Shown one piece after another: positions 42,916 to 51,586 of a DNA stretch of 64,000 nt. The stretch is from an uncultured Eubacteriales bacterium. GTDB taxonomy: Bacteria > Bacillota > Clostridia > Christensenellales > Aristaeellaceae. Made by a program: the position numbers and the translations under genes. Each line of letters begins with the position of its first letter. Within the stretch, counting starts at the first letter, position 1. Under the pieces are notes generated by a model. The model saw nothing but the letters and a program-made list of their open reading frames with translations. It ran no database searches and was not told the DNA's origin. The stretch spans positions 1-64,000 of the forward strand of contig CACXBB010000022.1 in assembly GCA_902765735.1 (NCBI GenBank), given 5' to 3'.

Positions 42916-44904
42916 ATGAAGAAAAACTGTATGAAATGTCTGTGCCTGCTGCTGGCCGCGTGCCTGCTGCTGGGCATGGCGGCGCTGGCGGAGGACGCGG
43001 GCGCGGCGGTCACCGAGCCGGAATCGTCGGTCATTGAAGCGGAGGACGTGTTCACCGAGCCGGAGGACGTGTTCACCGAGCCGGAGGACGTGCTCATCGT
43101 CGCGGAAGCGGCGGACGCCGCGGTGGCGGAAGGGGAAGCCGATCTGGACGCGACGGCGGAGGACGATGCGGACGCCCCCGTCCCGGAGGAGGAATTCGAC
43201 CTGGACGCAGCCTATGATGAAGAGCCGGCCGACCCGGAGGTCTGGGACGATCCTCAAGCCACCCTCTCCACGACCGGGATCGTCATGGACAACGACGCGC
43301 TGTTCGCCGGGTACGTGGACCGGCTGTTCGGCGTGGGGACCGCCCCGCTGTTCGAGGCCCGCAACGTGGGCGGCGATCTCACCGGCGCTTCGCTGACGCT
43401 CTACGACGGGCTAAAGCGCTTCGTAAAGGAGGTCGCCGCGGGCGAGCGCGCGTCCACCGTGTACACATGCGACGACGAGGGGCTGTCGCGCGCGGACATC
43501 TACAACGTGATCAACTGTCTGATCGCGGATTGCCCCTATGAGCTGTATTGGTTCAGTTCGAATTACAAGACCTCGCACTGGTCCAGTCAGGACCAAAGGA
43601 CCCTCACCCTCTCTTTTTACGTCAGCAGTGGCTACGCCGACGGGGATTTCTCCGTCGATACCGCCACCGTGTCCCGGGCGCAGACCGCCGCGGCGAACGC
43701 CCGCACCATCGTGGACCGGTACGCCGCCAGCGCGGACTTTGACAAGCTGGCGGGCTACCGCGACGCGATCTGCGACGCGACCAGCTACAATTACGACGCC
43801 GCCAATGGCCTCCTGCCCACCAACGATTACGATCCCTGGCAGCTGATCTGGGTGTTCGACGGCGACCCCCACACCAAAGTGGTGTGCGAGGGCTACGCCA
43901 AGGCCTTCCAGTACCTGTGCGACATGACAACCTTCAGCGGCAGCGTGACGTGCTACTGCGTCACCGGCTATATGAACAGCGGGTCCCACAAGTGGAACAT
44001 CGTGCGCATGCCCAACGGCAAAAACTACCTGGCGGACATCACCCAGTGCGACCAGGAGGAGACCGGCACCTACAACTGGATCTTCATGAAGGCGCCCAAC
44101 GCCGGGGGCAGCGTGTCGAGCGGTTACGGCTTTACGGTGAACAACAGCAACCGGACGATGAGCTGCCAATACCGGTATGACGCGGATACCGTGCGCCTCT
44201 ACGGGACGGCGGGCCTGACGCTCTCCCCCTCCGGCTATGCCGAGGACGCCGGCCTGTCCGGGGGAGGCTCCGTGAATGACGATCAGGACAACGGACTGTC
44301 CATCGGCGACGGTCCGGACGCGTCCCAGTCCACCGCGCAGGATCTGCCCTCGTCCACAGACACCGGCTCAAGCTCCGGCTCCGGCTCCGCTTCCGGCTAC
44401 GATGCGGGCACGGCAGCGTCGGGGGTCGAGGTCATCCCCATGAGCGGCAACGCCAGCAGGACCGTCTCCGTGGGCACCGCCTACCAGATCGAGCTGGGCG
44501 GGCCGACGGGCACGAAGTTCAGATCCTCCAACGGGAAGGTGGTCAGGGTCTCCGGCAGCGGCCTGGTGACGCCCCGGAAGGCGGGCAGGGCGAAGATCAC
44601 ATTCAGGGTGGGCAGGAAGAAGCGCACGCTGTCGCTGAAGGTCGTCGATCCCACCGTCCCGTCGTGGGTGTCGCTGAACCCCTCCGGCACCGTGGCCGTG
44701 CAGAAGGGAGGCAAGGTGGCGCTGACCGCCGAGATCCCCGCGGGAACCAAGAGCGGCTTTACGTGGAAGTCCTCGAACCGGCGGGTCGCCTCCGTCAATA
44801 AAAACGGCCTGGTCACCTTCAAAAAACCCGGCAGGGCCACCATCACCGCCACCGCCAAGCGGGGAAAGAAGAAGGCGAAGGTGACGTTCGTGGTGGGGAA
44901 TTGA
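42916..44904 (+). CDS. Exported transglutaminase-like protein with C-terminal Big_2 Ig-like domains
   Basis: This 662-residue protein has the signal MKKNCMKCLCLLLAACLLLGMAALAED. An acidic, low-complexity stretch contains the tandem VFTEPED. A transglutaminase-like core has Cys324 (VVCEGYAKAFQYLCD), His358 (GSHKWNIVRM) and Asp374 (NYLADITQC) as the likely triad. After a Ser/Gly-rich linker (about 470-495), two Ig-like modules follow: VSVGTAYQIELG...GLVTPRKAGRAKITFRV and VAVQKGGKVALTAE...GLVTFKKPGRATITA. Such proteins are common on clostridial surfaces and may crosslink or cleave peptides; function is not proven. The start at 42916 opens the signal peptide. Confidence 0.83.
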   Translation: MKKNCMKCLCLLLAACLLLGMAALAEDAGAAVTEPESSVIEAEDVFTEPEDVFTEPEDVLIVAEAADAAVAEGEADLDATAEDDADAPVPEEEFDLDAAYDEEPADPEVWDDPQATLSTTGIVMDNDALFAGYVDRLFGVGTAPLFEARNVGGDLTGASLTLYDGLKRFVKEVAAGERASTVYTCDDEGLSRADIYNVINCLIADCPYELYWFSSNYKTSHWSSQDQRTLTLSFYVSSGYADGDFSVDTATVSRAQTAAANARTIVDRYAASADFDKLAGYRDAICDATSYNYDAANGLLPTNDYDPWQLIWVFDGDPHTKVVCEGYAKAFQYLCDMTTFSGSVTCYCVTGYMNSGSHKWNIVRMPNGKNYLADITQCDQEETGTYNWIFMKAPNAGGSVSSGYGFTVNNSNRTMSCQYRYDADTVRLYGTAGLTLSPSGYAEDAGLSGGGSVNDDQDNGLSIGDGPDASQSTAQDLPSSTDTGSSSGSGSASGYDAGTAASGVEVIPMSGNASRTVSVGTAYQIELGGPTGTKFRSSNGKVVRVSGSGLVTPRKAGRAKITFRVGRKKRTLSLKVVDPTVPSWVSLNPSGTVAVQKGGKVALTAEIPAGTKSGFTWKSSNRRVASVNKNGLVTFKKPGRATITATAKRGKKKAKVTFVVGN

Positions 44905-44907
44905 GGG

Positions 44908-45267
44908 AAGGGAGTAGGCAGTAGGGAGTAGGGAGTAGGGGCTATGTCGGTACGAACTCCATCGTAGGGACGCCATTCTTGGCGTCCGGACCGTATCACA
45001 TGTAGGGGCGCTTCCGCGCTTGCGCCTGCCCTCATCGCCCGGAATCCCGTCGTAGGGGCGGCGATGCGCCGCCCGCCGTGCAGTACATTGCGTTTCGTAC
45101 TCGGGTGGGCGCCGCATTGGCGCCCCTACGCATGATACCGCGCGGACGCCATAAATGGCGTCCCTACAATGGACCTGCAAAGCCTTCCCCTTCAGGGGAA
45201 GGTGGATTGCGCGAAGCGCAAGACGAAAGAGGTCGTCACCCCCGTAGCCCCTACTCCCTACTCCCCA
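44908..45267. repeat. GGGAGTA heptamer-bracketed cassette of family-F hairpins and one family-B unit
   Basis: Left run GGAAGGGAGTAGGCAGTAGG onward. Five family-F-type hairpins follow, including GGGACGCC-ATTCTT-GGCGTCC, GGGGCGGC-GATGC-GCCGCCC, GGGCGCC-GCATT-GGCGCCC and GGACGCC-ATAAAT-GGCGTCC. A family-B unit lies at about 45181-45236 (TTGCGC-GAA-GCGCAA). The right inverted run is CCCCTACTCCCTACTCCCC. No gene is seen in this 360-bp stretch. Confidence 0.87.
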
Positions 45268-45270
45268 TAA

Positions 45271-45304
45271 AAAACGGATCGGTCCTTATGGATCGATCCG
45301 TTTT
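45271..45304 (-). terminator. Terminator of the PpiC-type foldase gene
   Basis: AAAACGGATCG and CGATCCGTTTT arms around a 12-base loop, 15 bp past the minus-strand stop. It is symmetric, so it may also stop plus-strand transcription. Confidence 0.85.
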
Positions 45305-45318
45305 GCGCGATAACGCGC

Positions 45319-46824
45319 TCACTGCAGCCGTTCGGGGTAATACTGCACGTTGGCCTCCTCCAGCATGGCGGCGGTCTGCTCGTCGTAATAGGCCCTCTGG
45401 CGAATCTCCAGTGCCTGGGCCTCGATGGTCTCGCGCACCTCTTCCAGCGGCACGTCGCCGGGGGTGACGTCGCTCAAATACTCCACCAGGTGCAGGCCGG
45501 AGGGACTGCGCAGCGGGGCGGACACCTGGCCGGGACGGTCCAGTATCATGGCGCCCTGTATGAACTCGGTGGAGAACAGGTAGCTGTTTTCGTTGATATA
45601 GTAGCCCTCGGAGCGCACGGGCTCGGACTCCATCATCTCGTCCTTGCCGTACTGATCCGCCAGCGACATGAAGCTCTCCCCGGCCTGGAGCTTGTCGGAG
45701 ATCTCCTTCGCGGTGGCCTCCAGCGGTGCAAACAGCGGGTTCAGCTCCGCCTCGATCTCCTGGATGCGGGCAGCGTCGGTCTGGGGGTCCAGCTGGCTGA
45801 TCTCGTCCATCAGCTCCGTGGCCTTGACCTCGTCCTCGTCGTTCTCAAAGGGGATCAGTATGTCCCGCACGGCGCGGTAGCCCTCGGGGCGGTAGAGTAT
45901 CAGCGCGCCGTCGGTGTGGGCGAACTCGAACTCCTCGGGGTACTGGGAGTAATTCTCCCGCTGGATGGCGAGCTGGTCCTGATAGTACTGCTGCACCTCT
46001 TCCTCGGAGACGGTGACGTCCTTGACGATCTCCTTATAGTATTTCTGGGCGGGCCAGTCCGCCTTGATCTCCTCGGTGATGGCCTCGAGGGTGATGTTCT
46101 CCTCCTCGCGCATGTACTTCTCGGCGTCGGCCTTGATCTCCTCCGGGCTCTTGCCGGGCTGGGCGACGAAGGCGGTGTAGTACTCCAGCTGATCCGCGTA
46201 GGCCTTCCGGGCCTGGGCGTCGATCTGCTGGAGGTCCTCCTCGGTCAGCTTGTCCAGCCCCTGGGCCTGGGCCTTCAGCGCCACCAGCTTCTCCGCAGCC
46301 TTGTAGGTCAGCACGGTCTGCAGCACGCTGTCCGCCACCTCGCTGGCGCTGTAACCGGCGAAGATCTGGGTGGTGAGCTGGTCGTTGAACTCGGGAATAA
46401 CTTCGGTGGACAAAAGCTGTCCACCGTCAAATTCCGCCACGACCACGGGCTCGGTATTCTCATCCAGCGTGCCGGTCAGCAGGCTCTCGTCATCCCACAG
46501 ATCGGACAGATCGTCGGACGTGCCGCTGGTGGCCTTGCCGGACAGCTCCTGCTGGGCGCTGGTTTCCGCGGAATCGTCGAACACCCAGTCCTCGGGGTCC
46601 TCGTCCATCGGGAAGCCGATCAGATTGAGCGTGTTCTCCAGTTCGATGATCCGCTCGTTGGCCTTCTCCAGCTCGTCGTTCACCGGGGCGGTGCGCCGCG
46701 CCACGAAGAAGCCGGCCAGGCCGCCCATCGCCAGGGCGATGATCAAAAGCAGGACCACCAACAGCGTCGGCACCCCGCTCGGGCGCTGCTTTCTCTTCTT
46801 ATTCTGCTTCGCTTCGTTTGCCAT
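45319..46824 (-). CDS. Membrane-anchored peptidyl-prolyl isomerase (PpiC/SurA-like)
   Basis: This 501-residue protein has a basic N-terminal tail, one membrane segment (VPTLLVVLLLIIALAMGGLAGFFVA) and a coiled/acidic linker. A SurA_N-like helical region follows (VVAEFDGGQLLSTEVIPEFNDQLTTQIFAGYS). A parvulin-like C-terminal domain contains ESFMSLADQYGKDEMMES, GYYINENSYLFSTEFIQGAMILDRPGQVS and PSGLHLVEYL. It probably assists folding of exported proteins outside the membrane. Unlike PrsA it is not a lipoprotein. The start at 46824 has GGGGAGG upstream; the in-frame extension to 46869 lacks an SD. Confidence 0.85.
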   Translation of the reverse strand: MANEAKQNKKRKQRPSGVPTLLVVLLLIIALAMGGLAGFFVARRTAPVNDELEKANERIIELENTLNLIGFPMDEDPEDWVFDDSAETSAQQELSGKATSGTSDDLSDLWDDESLLTGTLDENTEPVVVAEFDGGQLLSTEVIPEFNDQLTTQIFAGYSASEVADSVLQTVLTYKAAEKLVALKAQAQGLDKLTEEDLQQIDAQARKAYADQLEYYTAFVAQPGKSPEEIKADAEKYMREEENITLEAITEEIKADWPAQKYYKEIVKDVTVSEEEVQQYYQDQLAIQRENYSQYPEEFEFAHTDGALILYRPEGYRAVRDILIPFENDEDEVKATELMDEISQLDPQTDAARIQEIEAELNPLFAPLEATAKEISDKLQAGESFMSLADQYGKDEMMESEPVRSEGYYINENSYLFSTEFIQGAMILDRPGQVSAPLRSPSGLHLVEYLSDVTPGDVPLEEVRETIEAQALEIRQRAYYDEQTAAMLEEANVQYYPERLQ

Positions 46825-46960
46825 GCCTGTATCCTCCCCAATCCCGCTTGCGGGCTGTGACATTTTCATACATTCTTAGTATAGCACGAACCCGCCCCCG
46901 ATGCCTATGGAAGTCGCCGAATTCTCATAAAAAAGATGTATGGATGTCTAAATCGGGGGG

Positions 46961-47266
46961 CGACCTCTTTCGTCTTAATGCCTGGCGGCATTAATCCACC
47001 TTCCCCTAAAGGGGAAGGCTTTTGGATGCGCGTCGTTTGCCTTCCCCTTTACGCACCGGCGCTACTCCGCTTTGCGGAAGCGCCGGCAGCGCCGCGCTGG
47101 CATCCGTAGGATGCAAGGCGACAATCCCGAATGGGATTGTCGGTTCGCCCAAAGGGCGAACTGCCGACGTCGGAAATCGCGCGGGCTGGTCGCGCCTGCG
47201 CGTAGGCGCATTGGCGCGACTGCTATCAGGGGAAGGTGGCACGCGAAGCGTGACGAAAGATGTCGT
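46961..47266. repeat. Inverted family-B unit, then a family-B unit with a 176-bp hairpin-rich insert in its loop
   Basis: An inverted unit spans 46961-47019 (TTAATGCC-TGGC-GGCATTAA region). A second unit begins GCCTTCCCCTTT (47039-47050) and resumes CAGGGGAAGGTGGCACGCGAAGCGTG at 47227. The 47051-47226 insert holds six consecutive hairpins: CCGGCGCT/AGCGCCGG, CATCC/GGATG, GACAATCCC/GGGATTGTC, GTTCGCCC/GGGCGAAC, CCGACGTCGG, and GTCGCGCC/GGCGCGAC with inner TGCGC/GCGCA. Nothing else is seen between the foldase gene and rpe. Confidence 0.88.
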
Positions 47267-47272
47267 CCCCGT

Positions 47273-47935
47273 TTAATGCAACATGTCGTCAGACTGGCGC
47301 CGTATGGTATCGATGAATGCCTTGGCGTCCGGCGCGCCGTAGAGGGCGCTGCCCGCCACGAGCATGGTGGCCCCGGCCTTCATCAGCATGGGCGCGGTGT
47401 CGGTGTTGACGCCGCCGTCCACCTCGATGATAGCATCGCACCCGGCCCCGTCCAGCATGCGGCGGATCTCGGTGATCTTCTTAACGCACCCGGGGATCAG
47501 CTTCTGCCCGCCGAAGCCGGGGTTCACGGTCATCACCAGGGCGAGGTCGAAGTCCCCCAGCACGTACCTTAAACACTCCGGGGAGGTGGCCGGGTTCAGC
47601 GCCACGCCCGCCAGGCACCCGGCGGCGCGGATCTGTTGAAGCGCCCGGTGCAGGTGGTTCGTGGCCTCGGCGTGCACGGTGATGATTTTGCAGCCCGCCT
47701 CCGCGAAGGCATCCACGTACTTTTCGGGGTTGACGATCATCAGGTGGGCGTCCACCGGCAGGCCGCAGGTCGCCGCGCGCTTCGCCAGATCCTGTCCAAA
47801 GCTGATGTTCGGCACGAAGCTGCCGTCCATCACGTCGTAGTGCAGGTAATCCGCGCCGGCCCCGGCCATGCGCCGGATCTCGTCGCCGATTCTCAGGTAG
47901 TCCGCCGCCAGCAGCGACGGCGCGATTTTAATCAT
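47273..47935 (-). CDS. rpe: Ribulose-phosphate 3-epimerase
   Basis: This 220-residue TIM-barrel enzyme has MIKIAPSLLAADYLRIGDEI, LHYDVMDGSFVPNISFG (metal-binding His and Asp), VMTVNPGFGGQKLI and EVDGGVNTDTAPML. It interconverts Ru5P and Xu5P. It overlaps rsgA by 8 bp at the 3' end of the housekeeping block, the conserved Firmicutes order. Confidence 0.96.
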   Translation of the reverse strand: MIKIAPSLLAADYLRIGDEIRRMAGAGADYLHYDVMDGSFVPNISFGQDLAKRAATCGLPVDAHLMIVNPEKYVDAFAEAGCKIITVHAEATNHLHRALQQIRAAGCLAGVALNPATSPECLRYVLGDFDLALVMTVNPGFGGQKLIPGCVKKITEIRRMLDGAGCDAIIEVDGGVNTDTAPMLMKAGATMLVAGSALYGAPDAKAFIDTIRRQSDDMLH

Positions 47936-48806
47936 AGCGCTCCCTCCACCTCTGTCGCATGTCGTTCAACAGTTCCACGTAGCGCCCGTGGCGCTTTGGA
48001 TCGATTTCCCCCGCCCGGACCGCGTCGCGCACGGCGCACCGGGGCTCGGAGGCGTGATAGCAGGGCTGAAAGAAGCAGCCGCCCTCCCGGGGCGCGAACT
48101 CCGGGTAGCTGTCCTTGATCTCCACCGGGTCGAACACGTCGGTCTCCAGCAGGCTGAAGCCGGGGGTATCCAGCACCATGCCGCCGCCGGGGACGGGGAT
48201 CAGCTCGCAGGAGCGGGTGGTGTTTTTGCCCCGGTCGATCCTGCGGGAAAGGTCCCCGGTCTCGAGCGTCAGGCCGTACAGCGCGTTGATCAGCGTGGAC
48301 TTGCCCGCGCCGGACTGTCCCGCCAGCGCGTGCACCCGGCCCCTCAGCTTCCCGCGAAGCGCGTCGATGCCCTCGCCGGTCACGGAGGACACCTTGACGG
48401 GGTCGCAGTCCGCGCCCCGGTACTGGCTGAGGATGTCGTCCGCCAGACCCTCGTCCAGGTCGCACTTGGTGATCACCAGCCGCGCGTCGATGTGGCTTCG
48501 GCGGGCGTTGAGCATCAGCCGGTCCACCATCATCAGGTCCGGCAGCGGCGCGGCGGCGGCGGCCACGATCACCACGACGTCGATGTTGGCCACCGGCGGG
48601 CGCACAAGCTCGCTTCGGCGGGGGAGTATGCCGTGGATCCAGCCGTCCTCCTCGCCCTCGCCGGGGGTGATCTCCACCCGGTCGCCGATCTTGGGCTTCA
48701 GCCGTTCACGCCTGAGCTTGCGCTGGGCTCGCACCTGGTGCACCGCCCCGGCGTCGTCCAGCACGTAGTAGAAGCTGCTGATGCCCTTTAAGATGATTCC
48801 CTGCAT
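47928..48806 (-). CDS. rsgA: Ribosome small-subunit-dependent GTPase RsgA
   Basis: This 292-residue circularly permuted GTPase has an OB-fold start (MQGIILKGISSFYYVLDDAG), G4-type VITKCDLDE, G1 LAGQSGAGKSTLINAL, and G3 VLDTPGFSLLE. The C-terminal zinc knuckle has Cys-His-Cys spacing (CYHASEPRCAV). It checks late 30S assembly. A longer TTG start at 48830 overlaps the kinase stop; the ATG at 48806 matches family N termini. Confidence 0.95.
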   Translation of the reverse strand: MQGIILKGISSFYYVLDDAGAVHQVRAQRKLRRERLKPKIGDRVEITPGEGEEDGWIHGILPRRSELVRPPVANIDVVVIVAAAAAPLPDLMMVDRLMLNARRSHIDARLVITKCDLDEGLADDILSQYRGADCDPVKVSSVTGEGIDALRGKLRGRVHALAGQSGAGKSTLINALYGLTLETGDLSRRIDRGKNTTRSCELIPVPGGGMVLDTPGFSLLETDVFDPVEIKDSYPEFAPREGGCFFQPCYHASEPRCAVRDAVRAGEIDPKRHGRYVELLNDMRQRWRERYD

Positions 48807-48822
48807 GCAATGACAATCCTCA

Positions 48823-50658
48823 TCATTCAAAGTCGATATCCTGCTGCTCCATCAGCACGCCGTCCATGTAGATCGACACGGTGTGCACGCCGGACTCGGC
48901 GCAGGACAGCGCGATGCGATAGGTGCCGGTGTTGAGCGCGCCGGAGTAGACCTCCTGCACGTCCCCGGAGGACAGCGTGAGCTGTATGCGCACCTGACTG
49001 GCGTTCAGGGGCACCACCACCGACAGCTTGGAGGTGGGATAGTACACCTGGGGCTGGGCCTGGTTGACGGTGAGGTCCACGGTGGTCCCGGCCAGCACCT
49101 GGGTGTCGGCGGCGACGCTCTGGGCCACCACGGTATCGGGCTTGGCGTCGGCGGAGTAGCCCTCTATCACCTCGCCCAGCTTGAGTCCCTCGGCCTCGAT
49201 CAGCGCCCGGGCGCCCTCGAGGTTTAAACCGGTGAGCGTGGGCATCAGCACCCGGAGGCCGCTGGCGGTGATCTTCACCGGGGTCTTCTTGCTCTGGGTG
49301 CCGGGCTCGGGCTGGAAGGCCACGATGGTGCCCGGCGGGCTGTCGGACTGCACGTAGCTCAGGTCGATGGACTCCACGCCCTCGGCGGAGAGCTGGTCCA
49401 CCACGTCGGCGGCCTTCAGGCCGGTGATGTCATCCATGTAATACCACTCGGAGCCCAGGCTGACCGTCAGCGTGACGGGCACGTCGTACTTCACCCGCGC
49501 CCCGGCCCGGTGAGACTGGTTCATCACGATGCCTTCCTCGTACTCCTCGCTGTAATCGAACTCCACCTCGGTGGTGGCCCGAAGCTGCTCCAGGGTGTCC
49601 TGAGCCATCATCTGCTCCTCCCCCACCACCTCGGGCATGCTGTACGTGTGCACGAATCGGGACACGAACCACACCGTGAAGGCGATCAGCACCGCGGTGA
49701 TCAGCGTGGCGGCGGCGATGAAGGTCTGCTGCACGCGGCGGCGGTCCTTGGCGCGCTTGCGGCGGCGGGCCTCCCGCTCCTTCTCGATTTCCTCCGGGGT
49801 GCGGGGGTACTTCACAAACCCGCCCTCCGGGTTGGTGATGCACTTTCTCAGGTCCGCGGCCATCTCCGCCGCGCTCTGGTAGCGCTTGGTGGCATCCTTG
49901 CACAGCGCGCGCATGACGACCTCGTCCAGCGCCACGGAGATGTCCTCCCGGTGCTCCCGCATGGACTTCGGGGCCTCGTTGACGTGTTTGAGCGCCACGG
50001 ACACGCTGGTCTCGCCGTCGAAGGGCACCTGGCCGGTGAGCATCTCGTACATCACCACGCCAACGGAGTACAGGTCGCTCTTCTCGTCGGCCACCTCGCC
50101 CTTGGCCTGCTCCGGGGAGAAGTAGTGCACGCTGCCCAGCGCGGACACGCCGGGGCCCTCCTCCACGGTGGTGGTCTGGGTGGCCTTGAGGCGGGCGATG
50201 CCGAAGTCGGCCACCTTCACCCGGCCCTCGGAGTCCACCAGTATGTTCTGGGGCTTGATGTCCCGGTGCACGATGCCGTTGCGGTGGGCGTGGTCCACGG
50301 CCGCGAGTATGCGGATGGTCATGCGAATGGCGGTGTCCGGGTTGATGCAGCCCTGCTGGCGGATCATGTCCTTGAGGGTCTGCCCGTCCACGTATTCCAT
50401 GACGATGTAGCGCACGTCGCCGTCGGTGCCCACGTCCAGCATGTTGACGATGTTCTCGTGGCTCACCTTGGAGGCCGCCTCGGCCTCCCGGCTGAACCGG
50501 CGCACGAACTCCTCGTCGGACTCGTATTCGGGGCGCAGCACCTTGATGGCCACGATCCGGTTTTTCTTTTTGTCAAAGGCGCGGTACACGACGGCCATGC
50601 CGCCCGTGCCGACGATGGCCTGCACGACATACCTGCCCGATATGACGCGCCCGATCAT
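48823..50658 (-). CDS. prkC: PASTA-domain Ser/Thr protein kinase
   Basis: This 611-residue kinase has residues 1-275 with VGTGGMAVVYRAFDKKKNRIVAIKVL (Gly loop and Lys), HRDIKPQNIL (catalytic loop), ADFGIARL and the SPEQAKGEVADEKSDLYS activation/P+1 segment. A membrane helix lies at about 312-335 (QTFIAAATLITAVLIAFTVWFV). Three PASTA repeats (about 340-545) sense muropeptides or lipid II, and a beta-rich tail follows. It acts with the adjacent PP2C phosphatase to control growth and wall state. Gene order with rsgA/rpe is conserved. Confidence 0.96.
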   Translation of the reverse strand: MIGRVISGRYVVQAIVGTGGMAVVYRAFDKKKNRIVAIKVLRPEYESDEEFVRRFSREAEAASKVSHENIVNMLDVGTDGDVRYIVMEYVDGQTLKDMIRQQGCINPDTAIRMTIRILAAVDHAHRNGIVHRDIKPQNILVDSEGRVKVADFGIARLKATQTTTVEEGPGVSALGSVHYFSPEQAKGEVADEKSDLYSVGVVMYEMLTGQVPFDGETSVSVALKHVNEAPKSMREHREDISVALDEVVMRALCKDATKRYQSAAEMAADLRKCITNPEGGFVKYPRTPEEIEKEREARRRKRAKDRRRVQQTFIAAATLITAVLIAFTVWFVSRFVHTYSMPEVVGEEQMMAQDTLEQLRATTEVEFDYSEEYEEGIVMNQSHRAGARVKYDVPVTLTVSLGSEWYYMDDITGLKAADVVDQLSAEGVESIDLSYVQSDSPPGTIVAFQPEPGTQSKKTPVKITASGLRVLMPTLTGLNLEGARALIEAEGLKLGEVIEGYSADAKPDTVVAQSVAADTQVLAGTTVDLTVNQAQPQVYYPTSKLSVVVPLNASQVRIQLTLSSGDVQEVYSGALNTGTYRIALSCAESGVHTVSIYMDGVLMEQQDIDFE

Positions 50659-51380
50659 CGGCCGTCCGCCTCCTCATAGATCGCGAACATCGCGGTGATG
50701 TTGTCCTGCCCGCCGTCCTCCAGCGCGATGCCGATCAGGTGGCGCAGCTTTTCCTGCCAGCCCATGTCGTTCAATACCGCGCGCAGTATTTCCCGCTCGG
50801 GCACGTGGTTGGTCAGGCCGTCGGAGCACAGGAAGAACACGTCCCCCGGCCGAAGGTCCAGCTGGAGGGTGTCGATCTCCACCCGGGGCTCGGTGCCCAG
50901 CGCGCGGGTGATGATGTTGCGCCTGGGATGCACCCGGGCCTCCCGCACGGTGATGAGGCCCTTCAGCACCATCTCCTCCACCAGCGTGTGGTCGATGGTC
51001 ACCTGCATCAGCGCGCCGCGCCGCACCATGTAGATCCTGGAGTCCCCCACGTGGGCGATGAAGGCGGTCTTGCCCTCCATGGCCAGCGCCGAGAAGGTGG
51101 TGCCCATGCCGCTGACCTCGGCGGACTCCTGGCTGGCCCGGTAGACCGCGTCGTTGGCCCGGGCCACCGCGGCGCGCAGGGCGTCCGCCGTGATCCGCTC
51201 CACCCCGCGCATGTAGTCCGCATACGTCTTGACCGCCAGCGCGCTGGCGACCTCGCCGGCGTTGTGGCCGCCCATGCCGTCCGCCACGGCGCAGAAGCGC
51301 TCGCCCCGCGCGGGCTGGTAGCACGAATCCTCGTTCAGCTGGCGTACCCGGCCGATATCCGTCATAGAGTAGACTTTCAT
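50655..51380 (-). CDS. prpC: PP2C-type Ser/Thr phosphatase (Stp/PrpC)
   Basis: This 241-residue protein has DIGRVRQLNEDSC, FCAVADGMGGHNAGEVAS (metal Asp), IAHVGDSRIYMVR, DVFFLCSDGLTNHV and GGQDNITAMFAI, the full PPM motif set. It reverses PrkC phosphorylation. The start at 51380 has GGAGGT 7 bp upstream. It overlaps prkC by 4 bp. Confidence 0.95.
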   Translation of the reverse strand: MKVYSMTDIGRVRQLNEDSCYQPARGERFCAVADGMGGHNAGEVASALAVKTYADYMRGVERITADALRAAVARANDAVYRASQESAEVSGMGTTFSALAMEGKTAFIAHVGDSRIYMVRRGALMQVTIDHTLVEEMVLKGLITVREARVHPRRNIITRALGTEPRVEIDTLQLDLRPGDVFFLCSDGLTNHVPEREILRAVLNDMGWQEKLRHLIGIALEDGGQDNITAMFAIYEEADGR

Positions 51381-51394
51381 GCGCGATACCTCCG

Positions 51395-51586
51395 AAAGAG
51401 TGTGGAGTGTGGAGAGTGGAGTGTGGAGTTGAGTTACCCGCATACCGCACGACATGTCCGTAGGGACGCCATTTATGGCGTCCGCGTAACCCGTTACGTC
51501 CTGAACGGACGCCAAGTATGGCGTCCCTACGATGGGTTTCGGGCATTCTTAATTCCCAATTCCCAATTCCCAATTCCTAATTCAAA
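51395..51586. repeat. Mixed heptamer-bracketed cassette with two family-F hairpins
   Basis: The left side is a GAGTGTGGAGTGTGGAGAGT run. Inside are GGGACGCC-ATTTAT-GGCGTCC and the inverted GGACGCC-AAGTAT-GGCGTCC. The right is AATTCCCAATTCCCAATTCC ending inside the rlmN stop codon (51577-51579). Confidence 0.83.
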
